From NCBI GenBank assembly GCA_034509925.1, contig CM067536.1, forward strand, positions 832,001 through 896,000: DNA of 64,000 nt, in the 5' to 3' direction. Positions 23,409 to 34,742 of this stretch are shown piece after piece; position 1 is the first letter of the stretch; the number at the start of each line of letters is the position of its first letter. Below the pieces are notes generated by a model that was given only the letters and a program-made list of their open reading frames with translations, made no database searches and was not told where the DNA came from. The DNA comes from Hirudinaria manillensis (taxonomy: Eukaryota; Annelida; Clitellata; Hirudinida; Hirudinidae). The position numbers were made by a program, and so were the translations under genes.

Positions 23409-23747
23409 AAAACAATGTCGTGAAAGAAGATCTGAAAAAATACAAACATGAAACATTACCAAGTTTTGCTTTTAAAATTGGCTTTTTTAAACTTATTTGT
23501 TAATTTTTAAAGATTAAAATTGAACAATAAAGAAAAAATTCTATGGTTTTATATTTCGAAACAATAAGTGTTCTGATCTCTTTATAATGTTTAATTTTCC
23601 GCTCTAAACATAGGGCCAATGAGAAATCTCTTTCAATGAAATATGAAAACTAAAATAAAAATGTTAATTAAAAAAAATATACGCACAAAATTTTCTAAAT
23701 GATGGAAGAAGAGAGATTAAAAATATTTCGCGAACGAAATTTCCTCG
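23409..23747. other. Spacer between SLR9 and SLR10
   Basis: AT-rich, no gene seen. A possible polyadenylation signal (AATAAA) lies near 23526 for SLR9. Confidence 0.5.
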
Positions 23748-23765
23748 TTTGAGACGACCCCTCAA
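23748..23765 (+). promoter_or_regulatory. SLR promoter module of SLR10
   Basis: TTTGAGACGACCCCTCAA, an exact match to the consensus core, followed by TATAAAAA at 23796-23803. The start codon is at 23862. Confidence 0.68.
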
Positions 23766-23861
23766 TACTGATGTATAATACATTATCGGAGTCTGTATAA
23801 AAAGAAGTCTTACGGACTAAATGGTGATCTTTGCTTGCAGTGGTAGAAGTAACGCATAAAT

Positions 23862-26053
23862 ATGAAATTGTTTTTAGTGATTTTGATTCTTCAAATATTT
23901 TCTTGCACTTTTTCCACTTTTGCTGATGAGCAAGGTTTGTAAATTATCTGCAGTATCTTCAGTAGATATTTAAAAAACGACATTGTTGTTTCATATCGCA
24001 TTTAATTTTGTTTACAGGCAGAGATTATTGTCTCATGGAAACTTTTAAACCTGAGTGCCGCTTAAACGAGGTGATTGTCATGAAAAAGGCCATCTACGGA
24101 AGAATGTACGTCGGTAGATGCGTATCATCGAAAGAAATAGCTGTCTTCGGACAGGATCAGAATAATTTAGGCTGCTCCTCTGATGTACTTGCCCTGATGG
24201 ATCTGAAATGTTCGACGAGAAACCGCTGTGAGGTGAGGATACCCGATAACGAGCTCGAAGAGACGATGCCATGTTATCCAGGATTGAAAATGTACTTGGA
24301 AGCAGACTACGAATGCGTGACAGGTACTGTACTATTTAGATATTAGTAACAAGGTTTTTCTTAGTTCATTTACCGGTAATAGGTTAAGTAATAAAATAGA
24401 CTTGAATAAATCTACATTATCTTCACTCTTGTTATCAAATTCCCATCGTATTCACAGTCATCGAAAGTTCAGAGCAGCTGTCATGCCGGCTAAGTGCGGG
24501 CACTTCCTTTAGACACCTGAACATCGCTGATTCCAGTGGAAACTGTGGAAAGAACAACAAGCCTTGGATCATAGAGGCGTCTCTTGGAAAGACAGTCCAA
24601 GTGGATCTGTACAACTTCAAGAACAATCCAAAGGTTCCGGGTTCGACTCCAAAGTCTAGAGACGAAGTTCAACCGGCGACTTGTCTTAGGATCGGAACGA
24701 TGACAGATGCAAATAACAAGCAAGAAATTCCGTTGTGCGCTGACGGAAAAAGGTTCAAGAATGTTTTGAAATCGAAAGGAAGCAGTGTAGAAATGCTTTT
24801 TTCTCACGGCGATCTCTCCTTTTCAAAGTCTTATCTGCTTAGATTCAGAGGTTTGATACATTTCTAATTGATACTGATCGATAACTTTATCATTTAATTT
24901 AAAATTCCAGCCATCGGATGTTCGGACATCCTACCAGCAGAAGATTCGTGGATAAAAAGAGATGGAAGTCACCTGGTTGTCGGATGTTACTCGTCGAGGA
25001 AAACTTGGACGTTGATTTGCGAGGACGAAAAATGGGTTGGATCTCTTGGAAACTGTTCACAGGGTGATTTTACAACTAAAATATCATTTGCAAACAGGAT
25101 TTAAAATGATTTTACCAGAGACACGTTAACAGATATCTTCATTTATTTGTTTATTTGCTAAAATGATTTAAATTAGAATCAGAATAATTAATAATTAAAA
25201 ATAAAGTTTAAGCTTAATCCTGAATGAATAACAAGCTTTTCCTACAGGCTCGGACAGTCCCATGTTTAAAGAACATTCAAAGGATGTTCAGGTATCAAAC
25301 ATGCCAAAAGATCAACAGGGTAATTCAGCATTTATAAAGTTTTTATATCATTTAAATAATAATTTATGTAATTAATTTTTTTTATAATTTTATGAAATAC
25401 ATTAGTTATTTATTAAATAGAGAACAAATAAAAATTTGAATCTTAGTACTGATCATTGTTGCCATCGCGGGCTTCGGATTGGTCATTTGTCTGGTTACTG
25501 TTTGCCTTGGAGTGACGTGCGTCCGAAGGTATTTGGCAAGCCAATTATTTGTTACAATTATTATTCTGTTAAAATTATTCACATTAATTACTATTATTAA
25601 TAAATTGATGTCTTGTTTATAAATGAGGTTTGCATTAAATTAAAATCGCTGAACATTTGTTGGCAAGCATTTGTCGAGTTGCTAAATGTTTGCATTTCAT
25701 TCTACCAGTAAAGATTTAAGTATTGGTAATAATAAATATTAAGAAAGAAATGTACTGTTAGCTTAAAATTAATAATTAATAAAATTACAAATAGTATTTC
25801 TATGTTAAAAACAATTTTAAATGGATTCAATCATTTATTCAGGTTTTACAGCGTAAAATCCCTTCCGACGACTAAAGATTCTCAGTACATAAACATGGGA
25901 GAAGCAGATCATCACACGATGAACCATGGAATGTTTCAGGATCAAAACTTTAAAACTTATTCGGCAAACAGCGAGCGATACGAAGAATCAAAGTATTTTG
26001 TCCTCGATCAGTCGACCAATGAACAGGCCAATCTTCCTTTAAAAGGATGCTGA
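23862..26053 (+). CDS. SLR10: SUEL lectin / CUB-like / sushi-like receptor with ITIM-like tail
   Basis: Exons 23862-23934, 24018-24323, 24458-24850, 24911-25063, 25248-25319, 25447-25528 and 25843-26053. Signal peptide MKLFLVILILQIFSC; SUEL domain (YCLMETFKPEC, AIYGRMYVGRC, GLKMYLEADYEC); CUB-like domain of 131 codons (CGKNNKPWIIEASLGKTV); sushi-like domain with ILPAEDSWIKR and W.G..GNC; linker; helix (GFGLVICLVTVCLGVTCVRR); tail with SKYFVLDQ, matching the SxYxxL ITIM pattern. This copy is diverged from SLR4-9 in every exon, including the sushi exon, so it lies outside the homogenised group. The intron before the tail is the longest in an unbroken copy (314 nt). Confidence 0.86.
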
Positions 26054-26182
26054 AATGGATTTAATTTGTTTTTTATTTATTGACGATTAAACATCTCTAA
26101 TTTGTTCACATTTAAACATTTCAATTAATCAATAAATGCTTTAAGTTGTTGTGCAAAGCTGTCGGAAGGATAATTACTTCAA

Positions 26183-26199
26183 TGTGAAACGACCCCTTG
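26183..26199 (+). promoter_or_regulatory. SLR promoter module of SLR11
   Basis: TGTGAAACGACCCCTTG, two mismatches to the core, followed by TTCCTACGCG at 26215-26224 and AATAAAAG near 26231. The start codon is at 26301. Confidence 0.55.
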
Positions 26200-26300
26200 A
26201 GCACTCGTTCTATATTCCTACGCGTTGTCAAATAAAAGGCCGTGTTATGCCTGACCAATATCATTTCAGTTCAACTTGTATTTAATTTGACACTCTGAAT

Positions 26301-28634
26301 ATGGCAATTCATGTCGTAGGCGCGGTTCTCATCCTTAATTTTGTGCTGCCAAATTCTCTAGCGGAGTTTCTAGACATTGGTACGTTTTCTCTAATAAAAT
26401 AGAATTTTAGCGCAATTATGAATTCATGCATCAAGCATATTTTGATTTCACATTGAATTCTGTATTATCTAGTTTAATACTTTAATATAATCATATAGTC
26501 AGCTGTTTGAAAAGATTATAATGGTCGAACATTTCTTAACCAGACGTTTGTCAAAATGAAAATTTTCAACCGAACTGTCCCGGGAGTGAATCTATATTCA
26601 TCGAAAGGGCAAAATATGGAAGAATTAGCAGTGGAAAATGCTTCGAAATCGACGAAAAGTTAGAAGATGATCCAAAATGGATGGGTTGTTCAGTCGATGT
26701 GACAGACATCGTGAGACAAAAGTGCTCTGGCAGACATTATTGCGATGTCCCAGTGAAAGAAAGAGAGCTTTCAGTGACTTCCCATCCTTGTCACAAAGGT
26801 CTGATGATGTCACTGAACGTCAGATATCGCTGCATGCCAGGTTTGTGATAGATTTTTTTATTAACTGGTTTACCAACAAATAATAGTATAATAATAATTA
26901 GATATTAATGGCCCGGTCTTTATTGAATTTCTAAATTTTCCTGCATGACCAACTTCTAGCATCTGCGATGTTGATCGAGTTTTGAATTTATTTTAATTTC
27001 CCAATCAGTCCTACACTCTAGTCCATCTTGCATCATCCAGCTATCGTCGGATCCAAAGTCATTCCTTATTCCCCTGCGAGGACCAGTAGGGTTGACATCA
27101 GGCCAGTGCGGTTCTCCTCAACAACCCTGGACGTTCGAAACAAACCTCGGTCAGAAAATTAAATTAACAAGTAAACTCGTTGCGTCTGTTAATCAAGAAA
27201 AGGCGTTCGATAATTGCCATCCTGAAAGCGAGAGAAAGGGATATCTGATCGGATATTTGGCATCTGACGACAGTCGAAAACAGGAACAGCTTTGTTTGAA
27301 CAACGACTGGGAATCGAACTACGAGTCGAAACATCACATTCTCAACCTGGTTTTGTCAAACTCGAGAAACTTCAATAGAAATGGATCTTTTCTGGTCATC
27401 GAAGTTGTTGGTCGGTTGTTTTTTGCCTGAAATCTGAATGAATTAACTCAAGTTGTAGGCATACTTTTAAAAAGAGTTGAACGAAATTCAAAAGAATAAC
27501 AGTTTCTAATTTTATCTTTAATAAAACTAACGAATAATTATCTTAATTTCTGATTTATATTGCCAGTGAAGTGGATTTTTGACTACGAAATATAAGTTGA
27601 TCTTTTCTAAATAGGTTCACGTTTGATTCTAAACTGTTTCTAAATCATTCCAGCTACGGGCTGTTTGGATTTAATACCAGCAGAGGACGCCTGGCTCAAG
27701 AGGGCCGGAGATGTGGCCACGATCGGATGCTACTCTTCCAGGCAAACATGGCTCCTGAAGTGCGTGGCGAATCAATGGATAGGAGTCGTCGGGAACTGTT
27801 CCATGGGTTGGTGTTGAATAGTTTTCCATCTCCAACGAGCACAAAGTGCAGTACTACCTGTTAATTAAGACTCCGAGAATAGGGTAAACCCTCTCCTAAG
27901 AGCCATTTTTTTCTAGAAGCCGATTTTACTTTAGTTTAACGTAGACACCTGATATAAGAGACAACTTGACCATAGGGACACTAGTATCGTGCAAGTTTTA
28001 TTGTACTTTTCAACTCTTTTTATTTTTAAATCGTTAAATTTGCAAATATGCAGGAAAAGTTCTGTATTCAAGTCCTGAAGATCACATTCACTTCAACAAC
28101 GAAGAAGGAAATTACCAAAGTCAGTTTCCTGTAATCTCAAATAACATCATATTCATTATATAATTATTATATTATTCAATTTATTCGTTAATTTCAGTTC
28201 TGTCTCTTGTGATGATATGTGGATTCGGCTTGGTTCTCTGCTTGTTAATAGTATGCTGTGGAGTTTTTTGCCTGAAGAGGTTGCTCTAAGATTTCCATTC
28301 TCTATTTATTGTCAAGTTCATATTGTATAAGATCGATTTAAATATTTTATTTAAGCAAGTTGTAGCCATTTTAACTGAATGAACGAATGAACTCAATTCA
28401 ATTCAATGCAGGATCTCAAAGAAATACAAGAAATCGGTGGAAGGATACCATACTTACAACCAGAATTCATTCAAAGCAATGAACGGAATATCGGCTTATG
28501 GAAACAGCCACAATTTGGACACATCGGGAGATCATTACAACTCGGAAAATGCGAAGAACATTCAGAGCTACGCAGACGCACCAACTTACTTCGTTTTGGA
28601 CGAAGATCCAATCAAGGCTCCGAACGCTATTTAA
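26301..28634 (+). CDS. SLR11: SUEL lectin / CUB-like / sushi-like transmembrane receptor
   Basis: Exons 26301-26379, 26544-26840, 27009-27410, 27654-27806, 28054-28119, 28198-28279 and 28412-28634. Signal peptide MAIHVVGAVLILNFVLP; SUEL domain (ENFQPNC, AKYGRISSGKC, DVTDIVRQKCSG); CUB-like domain of 134 codons (QCGSPQQPWTFETNLGQ); sushi-like domain (DLIPAEDAWLKR, IGC, W.LKC, W.GVVGNC); linker; helix GFGLVLCLLIVCCGVFC; Tyr/Asn-rich tail with five or more tyrosines, ending TYFVLDEDPIKAPNAI. It is most like SLR12 in gene structure and sequence. The long intron after exon 4 (27807-28053) shows no obvious extra exon. Confidence 0.86.
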
Positions 28635-28781
28635 GCAATTTATTGCATTTCAATTATTATTTAATATTGTTTTTTAAATAAATTTGTGGTTTAATAAATT
28701 TGTTTAAGATTATTTATCGAAGAATAAATTTATTTTGATTATTTAAATCATAAATTGCCGTCCAGGAACAAAATTTTCTTC

Positions 28782-28798
28782 TTTTGAGTCGACCCCCA
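28782..28798 (+). promoter_or_regulatory. SLR promoter module of SLR12
   Basis: TTTTGAGTCGACCCCCA, followed by GGTCATGCGCGC at 28805-28816 and GCATAAAACT near 28824. The start codon is at 28881. Confidence 0.6.
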
Positions 28799-28880
28799 CA
28801 AAAGGGTCATGCGCGCAATTCTTGCATAAAACTCTTGCTGGAAGAAATTTTTGTGACTCCGAATAATTAAGTTTCTGAAA

Positions 28881-31234
28881 ATGCTTTGCGTTGTCGTTCC
28901 TACCATCGTAGTGTTTCAACTTTTGAAGCTTGGACGAGCAGACATCATAGATTTAGGTTTGTAACCAGTCAATCAGACATCATTCAAAATAAAAACAACG
29001 TTACAGAATTGTTTTCACGAATTTAGATCTGTGTCAGTACGAAACTTTTCAACCTGCGTGTCAAAGCGGGGAAGTCCTAGTCATAGAAACTGCCAAATAC
29101 GGACGGATGGATGTTGGCAGATGCGTGGAACTCGACGAAAAGCATTCTGACGATCCTTCCTGGATTGGATGTTCTGTGGACGTTACGGATGTCTTGAGAC
29201 GGAAATGCTCAGCAAAATCTGGGTGCAGTGTTCCTGTAAAAGACAAAGATCTGGAAATCAAAGAGCGTCCTTGCTACAAGGGACTTACGACGTATTTGAA
29301 TGCAAAATATCAGTGCATGACGGGTATGATTACCATTTGGATATTACGTTACGACTTAATTTTAATTTAAGCATAATATAACATTAATTTTAATTTATTT
29401 TAGCATTATTTCGATCCCAAATTTTAGAAACTAATTGTTAATTTAATAATCATATAAATAAAAAAAATTATATTCCAATTTCAGTTTTATCACAATTCGA
29501 TCGTTGTGATCTGCAAGTGAAATCCGAAAAGAGTTCTTTTCTCATTCCCTTTGCACAAATTCTCCACAGAAACGATCACTGCGGTTCTAAGGAGCGACCC
29601 TGGGCTATGGAGGCCCACAACGGTCAAAGGATTTCCATTACGGGTAGATTCATGGCTTCCAAATTGTCCTACGATTCGTACGAAAGGTGCCTGAGTGGAC
29701 GAAACGGGCAGATCAAAGTCGGGTATCTGACAGATAAAAACCTTCGTAATTCTGAAGAATTTTGTTTGGATAGCGAGTGGGAAATTGGCTCTCAGTATCA
29801 ATCGAAAAGTAACTCGTTGGAACTTGCCCTGGCGAAACCACTGACAAGCAACGATTCTTTCGTGATGATTGAAATAACAGGTGAGCCTTTTGAAAGTTTG
29901 ATTTTTTTGCATTTTTCGTATTTAGACGTGGCTGGGTTTGTTACATAAATTTTAATATTTATTTTATTAATTGTATATTCTATCTATTATTATAAAGTTA
30001 TTAATTGTTTTGTTATGTAAAGTTTGCTTTGATATCGAGTTGATATCCATAACTGTTCAGTATCAGGATGTTTGGACCTGATACCGCCTGAAGACGCCTG
30101 GTTGAAGAGAACTGATTTGACTGCCACGATAGGATGTTTTGCCTCGAGACAAACGTGGCATCTGAGATGCATCGGGAATCAATGGATTGGTGTCGTTGGA
30201 AACTGCTCCCTGGGTTTGTCATATACGTTTATTAACGTTTTATTAATTTTATTAATTTAACAATACTTTTAACACAAATGCAATCGATTGCTTGGCTACA
30301 ACCCTTTGTAACTTTTCATAGAAGAGATAAGATAAGATAATTTTCACTTACGATGTGAGAGGTATCAATTATGAAAATGGCCCAAATAGCAAATTAGTAT
30401 TTAAATTAGTCATGTCATCCTGCCATATCATCAAATCAAAGCCAATATCCCTTGAAATATTTAGGTAAATATCCAAATCAAATGTCAGAAAATGATCGAA
30501 ATCCAGAAGACAGAAACGAAAATGGACAGGGTAAAAAACTTTTCACAGAAAACAACAATCAATATTCGTAGCATAAACTGCCAATCATTCTGCTATGTCA
30601 TACTTTAAAGCACTATGTAATACATCATATAATGGCATATTCCCTACGTCAATTATGTAATATATTATATAATATATACATAATAATATACTATATCGCT
30701 GTAAGTACATTTCCTTTGATTCAGCATTGGTCCTGACAGCAATCTGCGGATTTGGTTTGGTGATTTGCACGGTGATCGTGTGCTGTGGAATATTTTGCGT
30801 TAAAAGGTTAGTGAATTATTCTGAAGAGAACTAAGATTTGTTTGAATATATTGAAAAAATACTTTTTAATAAAACTTTTTTGTATATAAAATTATATTTC
30901 CAACTTAACCTTTTAAGATATCTCTTTATGCTGAAAAGTTTTCAATGTTTTATTAATGTAATTTTATATAACCCTAACCTATAACCTTTTGAGATATCTA
31001 CTTATTTTGAGCAGGATTTCTAAAGGGTACAAGAAATCCTTGGACAATTTTTACAGTTACGGGCAGGTGACCTCAAAACAACATCCTCACGTGGCAAATG
31101 GAACCCAGCAAACTCTTAAGGACACCAAAGAACATTACAACTTCTTCAAAGAACAAAGCATCCTCCATCCCCAGGAAGACTCTGCATACTTTGTTCTCGA
31201 TCATGAGGAGCAGAAAGTACAAATTGAAAAGTAA
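28881..31234 (+). CDS. SLR12: SUEL lectin / CUB-like / sushi-like receptor with ITIM-like tail
   Basis: Exons 28881-28956, 29027-29323, 29485-29880, 30061-30213, 30465-30530, 30725-30806 and 31015-31234. Signal peptide MLCVVVPTIVVFQLL; SUEL domain (LCQYETFQPAC, AKYGRMDVGRC); CUB-like domain of 132 codons (HCGSKERPWAMEAHNGQ); sushi-like domain (DLIPPEDAWLKR, IGC, W.LRC, W.GVVGNC); Asn/Glu-rich linker; helix GFGLVICTVIVCCGIFC; tail with SAYFVLDHEE, matching SxYxxL. Last plus-strand member of the array; the next copy, SLR13, is inverted and lies beyond a Reeler gene. Confidence 0.86.
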
Positions 31235-31825
31235 TAATTACAAAATGCTGATCTGCCTCGTTATGGACCCGTTGATGTTGATTGTTTTGAACGAGTTGGC
31301 GAGACTTTATAACTTCTAAGAATTCGTTCATTTACAGATGTCTACAAGCTTTTTTTGATTGGAGTGTGGTTTTTATAATCTTTCCTAACTCCTTGCATTG
31401 ATGCAAAGTTTAGCAAAATTTTATTTCGGGGGACTGTCTGTACTTTTGATAATTTAAATTTAAATAAAAAAATGCCAATACCAATTATCAACTTTTATTA
31501 TAACGACAAAATAAAATTGTCAAATCTTTGGAGTGTAATCGCAGAAACAACAACAAAAACAACTTTCCTAATTCTTCAATAAATACATAGTTACAAAGGG
31601 CGAAAAACTCAGATAAACAGTGTCCAGTTTATAAATAGTTCAAGAACGATGATGAATTCCATTTCGCTGTAACACTGGTAAACAAAATCACAGAAGACAA
31701 GACAAGACATCTAAACTCCCCTGACAAACTTCCCAATACTACATCATCAAATGACCCGCAATTCACTCTCCTCTTCGACTGATTAGAGAGACGTTCACAC
31801 CCTTGAAATCCGGTCAAATAAACTC
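31235..31825. other. Convergent spacer between SLR12 and Reeler gene 1
   Basis: 3' ends of two converging genes. AT-rich, with no gene, RNA or repeat that I can support. Confidence 0.5.
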
Positions 31826-32808
31826 TCAACACTTGGAGAGGCGTTTCTTCGCTTTGATCCAGATCTTGTGGTATGACTCGACAAAGGTATAACTTAAAAT
31901 TGCAAGCACAAATCAACAACTATTCATAAAATTTAAGAAAAAAAAAGACATTAAAAAATACTCACACTAATTCAACAGTTCCTGAACTTTCAGGAGAAGG
32001 CGTCCAAGTGAATGTAGTTTCCAGTATCTCCTCAGGGTGTCGATTCGTGATGGCATTCTGGAATCAAAAAAATATGAATCAAAATTAACATAAAATACTT
32101 AATTAATTTCATGATTATTCATTACTTAAAATTAAAGATTCAATTGGCCGTTCAATCCGAAAATTCGGCCATATTTATTCATCAAATGATTCTAACATCT
32201 CTTCCCGGTCTACAACTGACGAATTTGTATTTTTTCAGATCGAGGTTGCTATAGAAACCCTTGGCTATGAGTGACGTATTTTCTCTCCTCATCTGAACAA
32301 AGATCCCTTTGAAAGTATGCTGTGCCTCGATTTTGACTGCAAACATAGGAGAAATAAATCAGAATATCTTTCTTTTCCTTCTTAATTTTCGAGATTAAGT
32401 TTAAGTTTAAAGTATTTTTTTATAAAAGTCTTAATAATCAGATTCATATTCTCTAATGATTTTATCGATTTAAGTCAAGCAATACTTAGACAAGTCAAGG
32501 ATACTTATACGCCAGTAATAAGCACGTGGTCTCGTCACTTATGGTCGAATTAATTTCGACAAAATACCACAACCCTTTTCAGTAACAAACCGATAAACCA
32601 TTCAGATCGTACCATCTACTGGAACTGAGGGAGTATAGCAGTCGGAACTGAAGGTGACATCCGTCGGTGGATCTCCTTTCTGGGGTATGGCATGACAGGG
32701 TACCATGGAGACGCAGTGGGTGTTCAGGGCACCCTTTCCGTACCCTGTAGCGTAATCGACAAAGGCAAACAGGAGGCCCAAGGACAGCAGATTTTCTACT
32801 AGAGACAT
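31826..32808 (-). CDS. Reeler-domain secreted protein 1 (defence-protein-like)
   Basis: Exons (minus) 32613-32808, 32197-32336, 31966-32057 and 31826-31892, phases 1, 0 and 2. The product is about 165 residues. Signal peptide MSLVENLLSLGLLFAF, then a single Reeler domain: GALNTHCVSMVPCH at the start, FKGIFVQMRRENT (the conserved F-K-G-hydrophobic-x-Q core), FVSCRPG, TFTWTPSPESSGTVELV and a final YTFVESYHKIWI. Small secreted Reeler proteins in insects include immune-induced defence proteins; that role is transferred by family only. Three tandem minus-strand copies share these exon boundaries. A TATA-like CTATATAAAT lies at about 32903-32912 on the minus strand. No SLR promoter module is present. 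Confidence 0.85.
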
Positions 32809-33101
32809 TTTAAGTATATAAATTTAAATGTAAAAAATTCAAAGATAATTGAATCTCTAATCGGATAGAATACCAGAACGAAGGACAAAACGATTCGGAA
32901 GCTATTTATATAGCCGTTGTGGCGACATCCGATCTCGGTCAGATTCTTCGTAAATAAAAAAATAACGTGTGTGTGATTTTTTTTTATGGGCCAGAAGCGA
33001 CATTGTCTGTGACGTAAGTTGATCGCATTTTTTAAAGTACATTTCCAAATTTTTATCGTCTATCTGATGATAATAATAATAATAAGAAGAAGAAGAATTT
33101 T

Positions 33102-33434
33102 ATTATAATAATAATTAATAATTATAATAATAATTAATAATTATAATAATAATTAATAATTATAATAATAATTAATAATTATAATAATAATTAATAATTA
33201 TAATAATAATTAATAATTATAATAATAATTAATAATTATAATAATAATTAATAATTATAATAATAATTAATAATTATAATAATAATTAATAATTATAATA
33301 ATAATTAATAATTATAATAATAATTAATAATTATAATAATAATTAATAATTATAATAATAATTAATAATTATAATAATAATTAATAATTATAATAATAAT
33401 TAATAATTATAATAATAATTAATAATTATAATTA
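33102..33434. repeat. 19-bp AT minisatellite
   Basis: About 17.5 copies of ATTATAATAATAATTAATA, nearly perfect. It contains only A and T. Confidence 0.9.
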
Positions 33435-34742
33435 TAAGTAATAATTTGAAATCTGTGACAATATTTTTCAGTCTTTAATGGTTAGTTTAATTCAAGTATG
33501 TGTAAACAATAGTAATAATAATAAATATTATTATATAATATTATAATAATAATTATTATTATTATAAATACAAAACAACGTTGATTTTAATCTCTCAGAT
33601 GTTTTTACATAAAATTTAATTTTGGCAAAATGTTTTCTCTTTTCATTGTTATTTCTTTAAAAAGATAATAATTTGCTTACTTATATTAACAAACTATTAA
33701 TAACAAGATTTAATATTGAATTATTAATTAATTATGCATATATTACGATATAAATAACAATTTCAATTTCAAAGTATCTGAATCTCACCTTCGACGAAGT
33801 CAAGATTCTTTCAGAATACAAAAAAACTCCAAAGGTAACAATTTGTAAGAATTCAAAGACCATATTTTTTCTGTTGAACTGTGCCTAGATTTTGGAAAAA
33901 ATATGTAAAAAATGGTAGAAGAAAGGTGTTTTGTATTTTTCATAAAAACAACAGCAGCCTTAGAAAAACTGTTCACAGGGTGACACAAAATGTTTACAAT
34001 TCCGAAGGGCAGTTGAGTATTGTTGAGTAGCAGAAGCTTTTGATGGATCACTTCGAAGTGGTGCCACACCAGCACACAGTGTTTTAACAGAAGGAAATAT
34101 TTGTAAACATATTCGCGTTTCAGTATAAAACGTCGGTTGTCATTGAAATGTCTGAAGTTATGTTGTTTTTTCATTCGATGTATGTTTTCAGACAACGCGT
34201 TTTTCATTTTGTTTCGGTTTGCAAAAAAAAAAAGGTTAAAGTTTAAAGGTCACGTTTTGGCTCACGTTTACAGTGTACCTGTGGCGGTGACGACGACGAT
34301 GGTTTATTTGATTGCATTGTGACGTTTGTGATGGATTCTACCTAAGTTAAAAAAAAATTATTTACAGTTGGTGACTCAATTTCTTGATTAATCAGTTTAT
34401 TTTGATTGATTTACTTTTGGGTTCTGCACGTATTATTGGAAATATGAATTACGTTAACATGACTTCCGTCGTCATTGCTATTAATGCGTTTGTAGCCTGT
34501 TAGTTATGACGGTTATAAAACTAAGAAGCATAATCTCATGAATTTATAAGCATAATTAACCATAAGAATCACCAAAAAGTACACTCTACAACATACAATC
34601 TTCAACGTCTTCAAATAGAAATAAATAAATAAATAGTCGTTAATTAAATTAAAAATAACAATCTATTGAATTGTCTCCGATCTGAACACGTTGAGGAAGT
34701 TCTTATCAAAAACATGGACATGGAATCATCATTTTTTATCAT
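33435..34742. other. Spacer between Reeler gene 1 and SLR13
   Basis: AT-rich with (TTA) runs near 33505-33565. A 135-codon minus ORF at 33800-34207 has no recognisable domain and looks like chance. Nothing else supported. Confidence 0.45.

Noticed and set aside
33102..33434. CRISPR-like array
   Set aside because: Contiguous 19-bp tandem units without unique spacers, in an animal genome.
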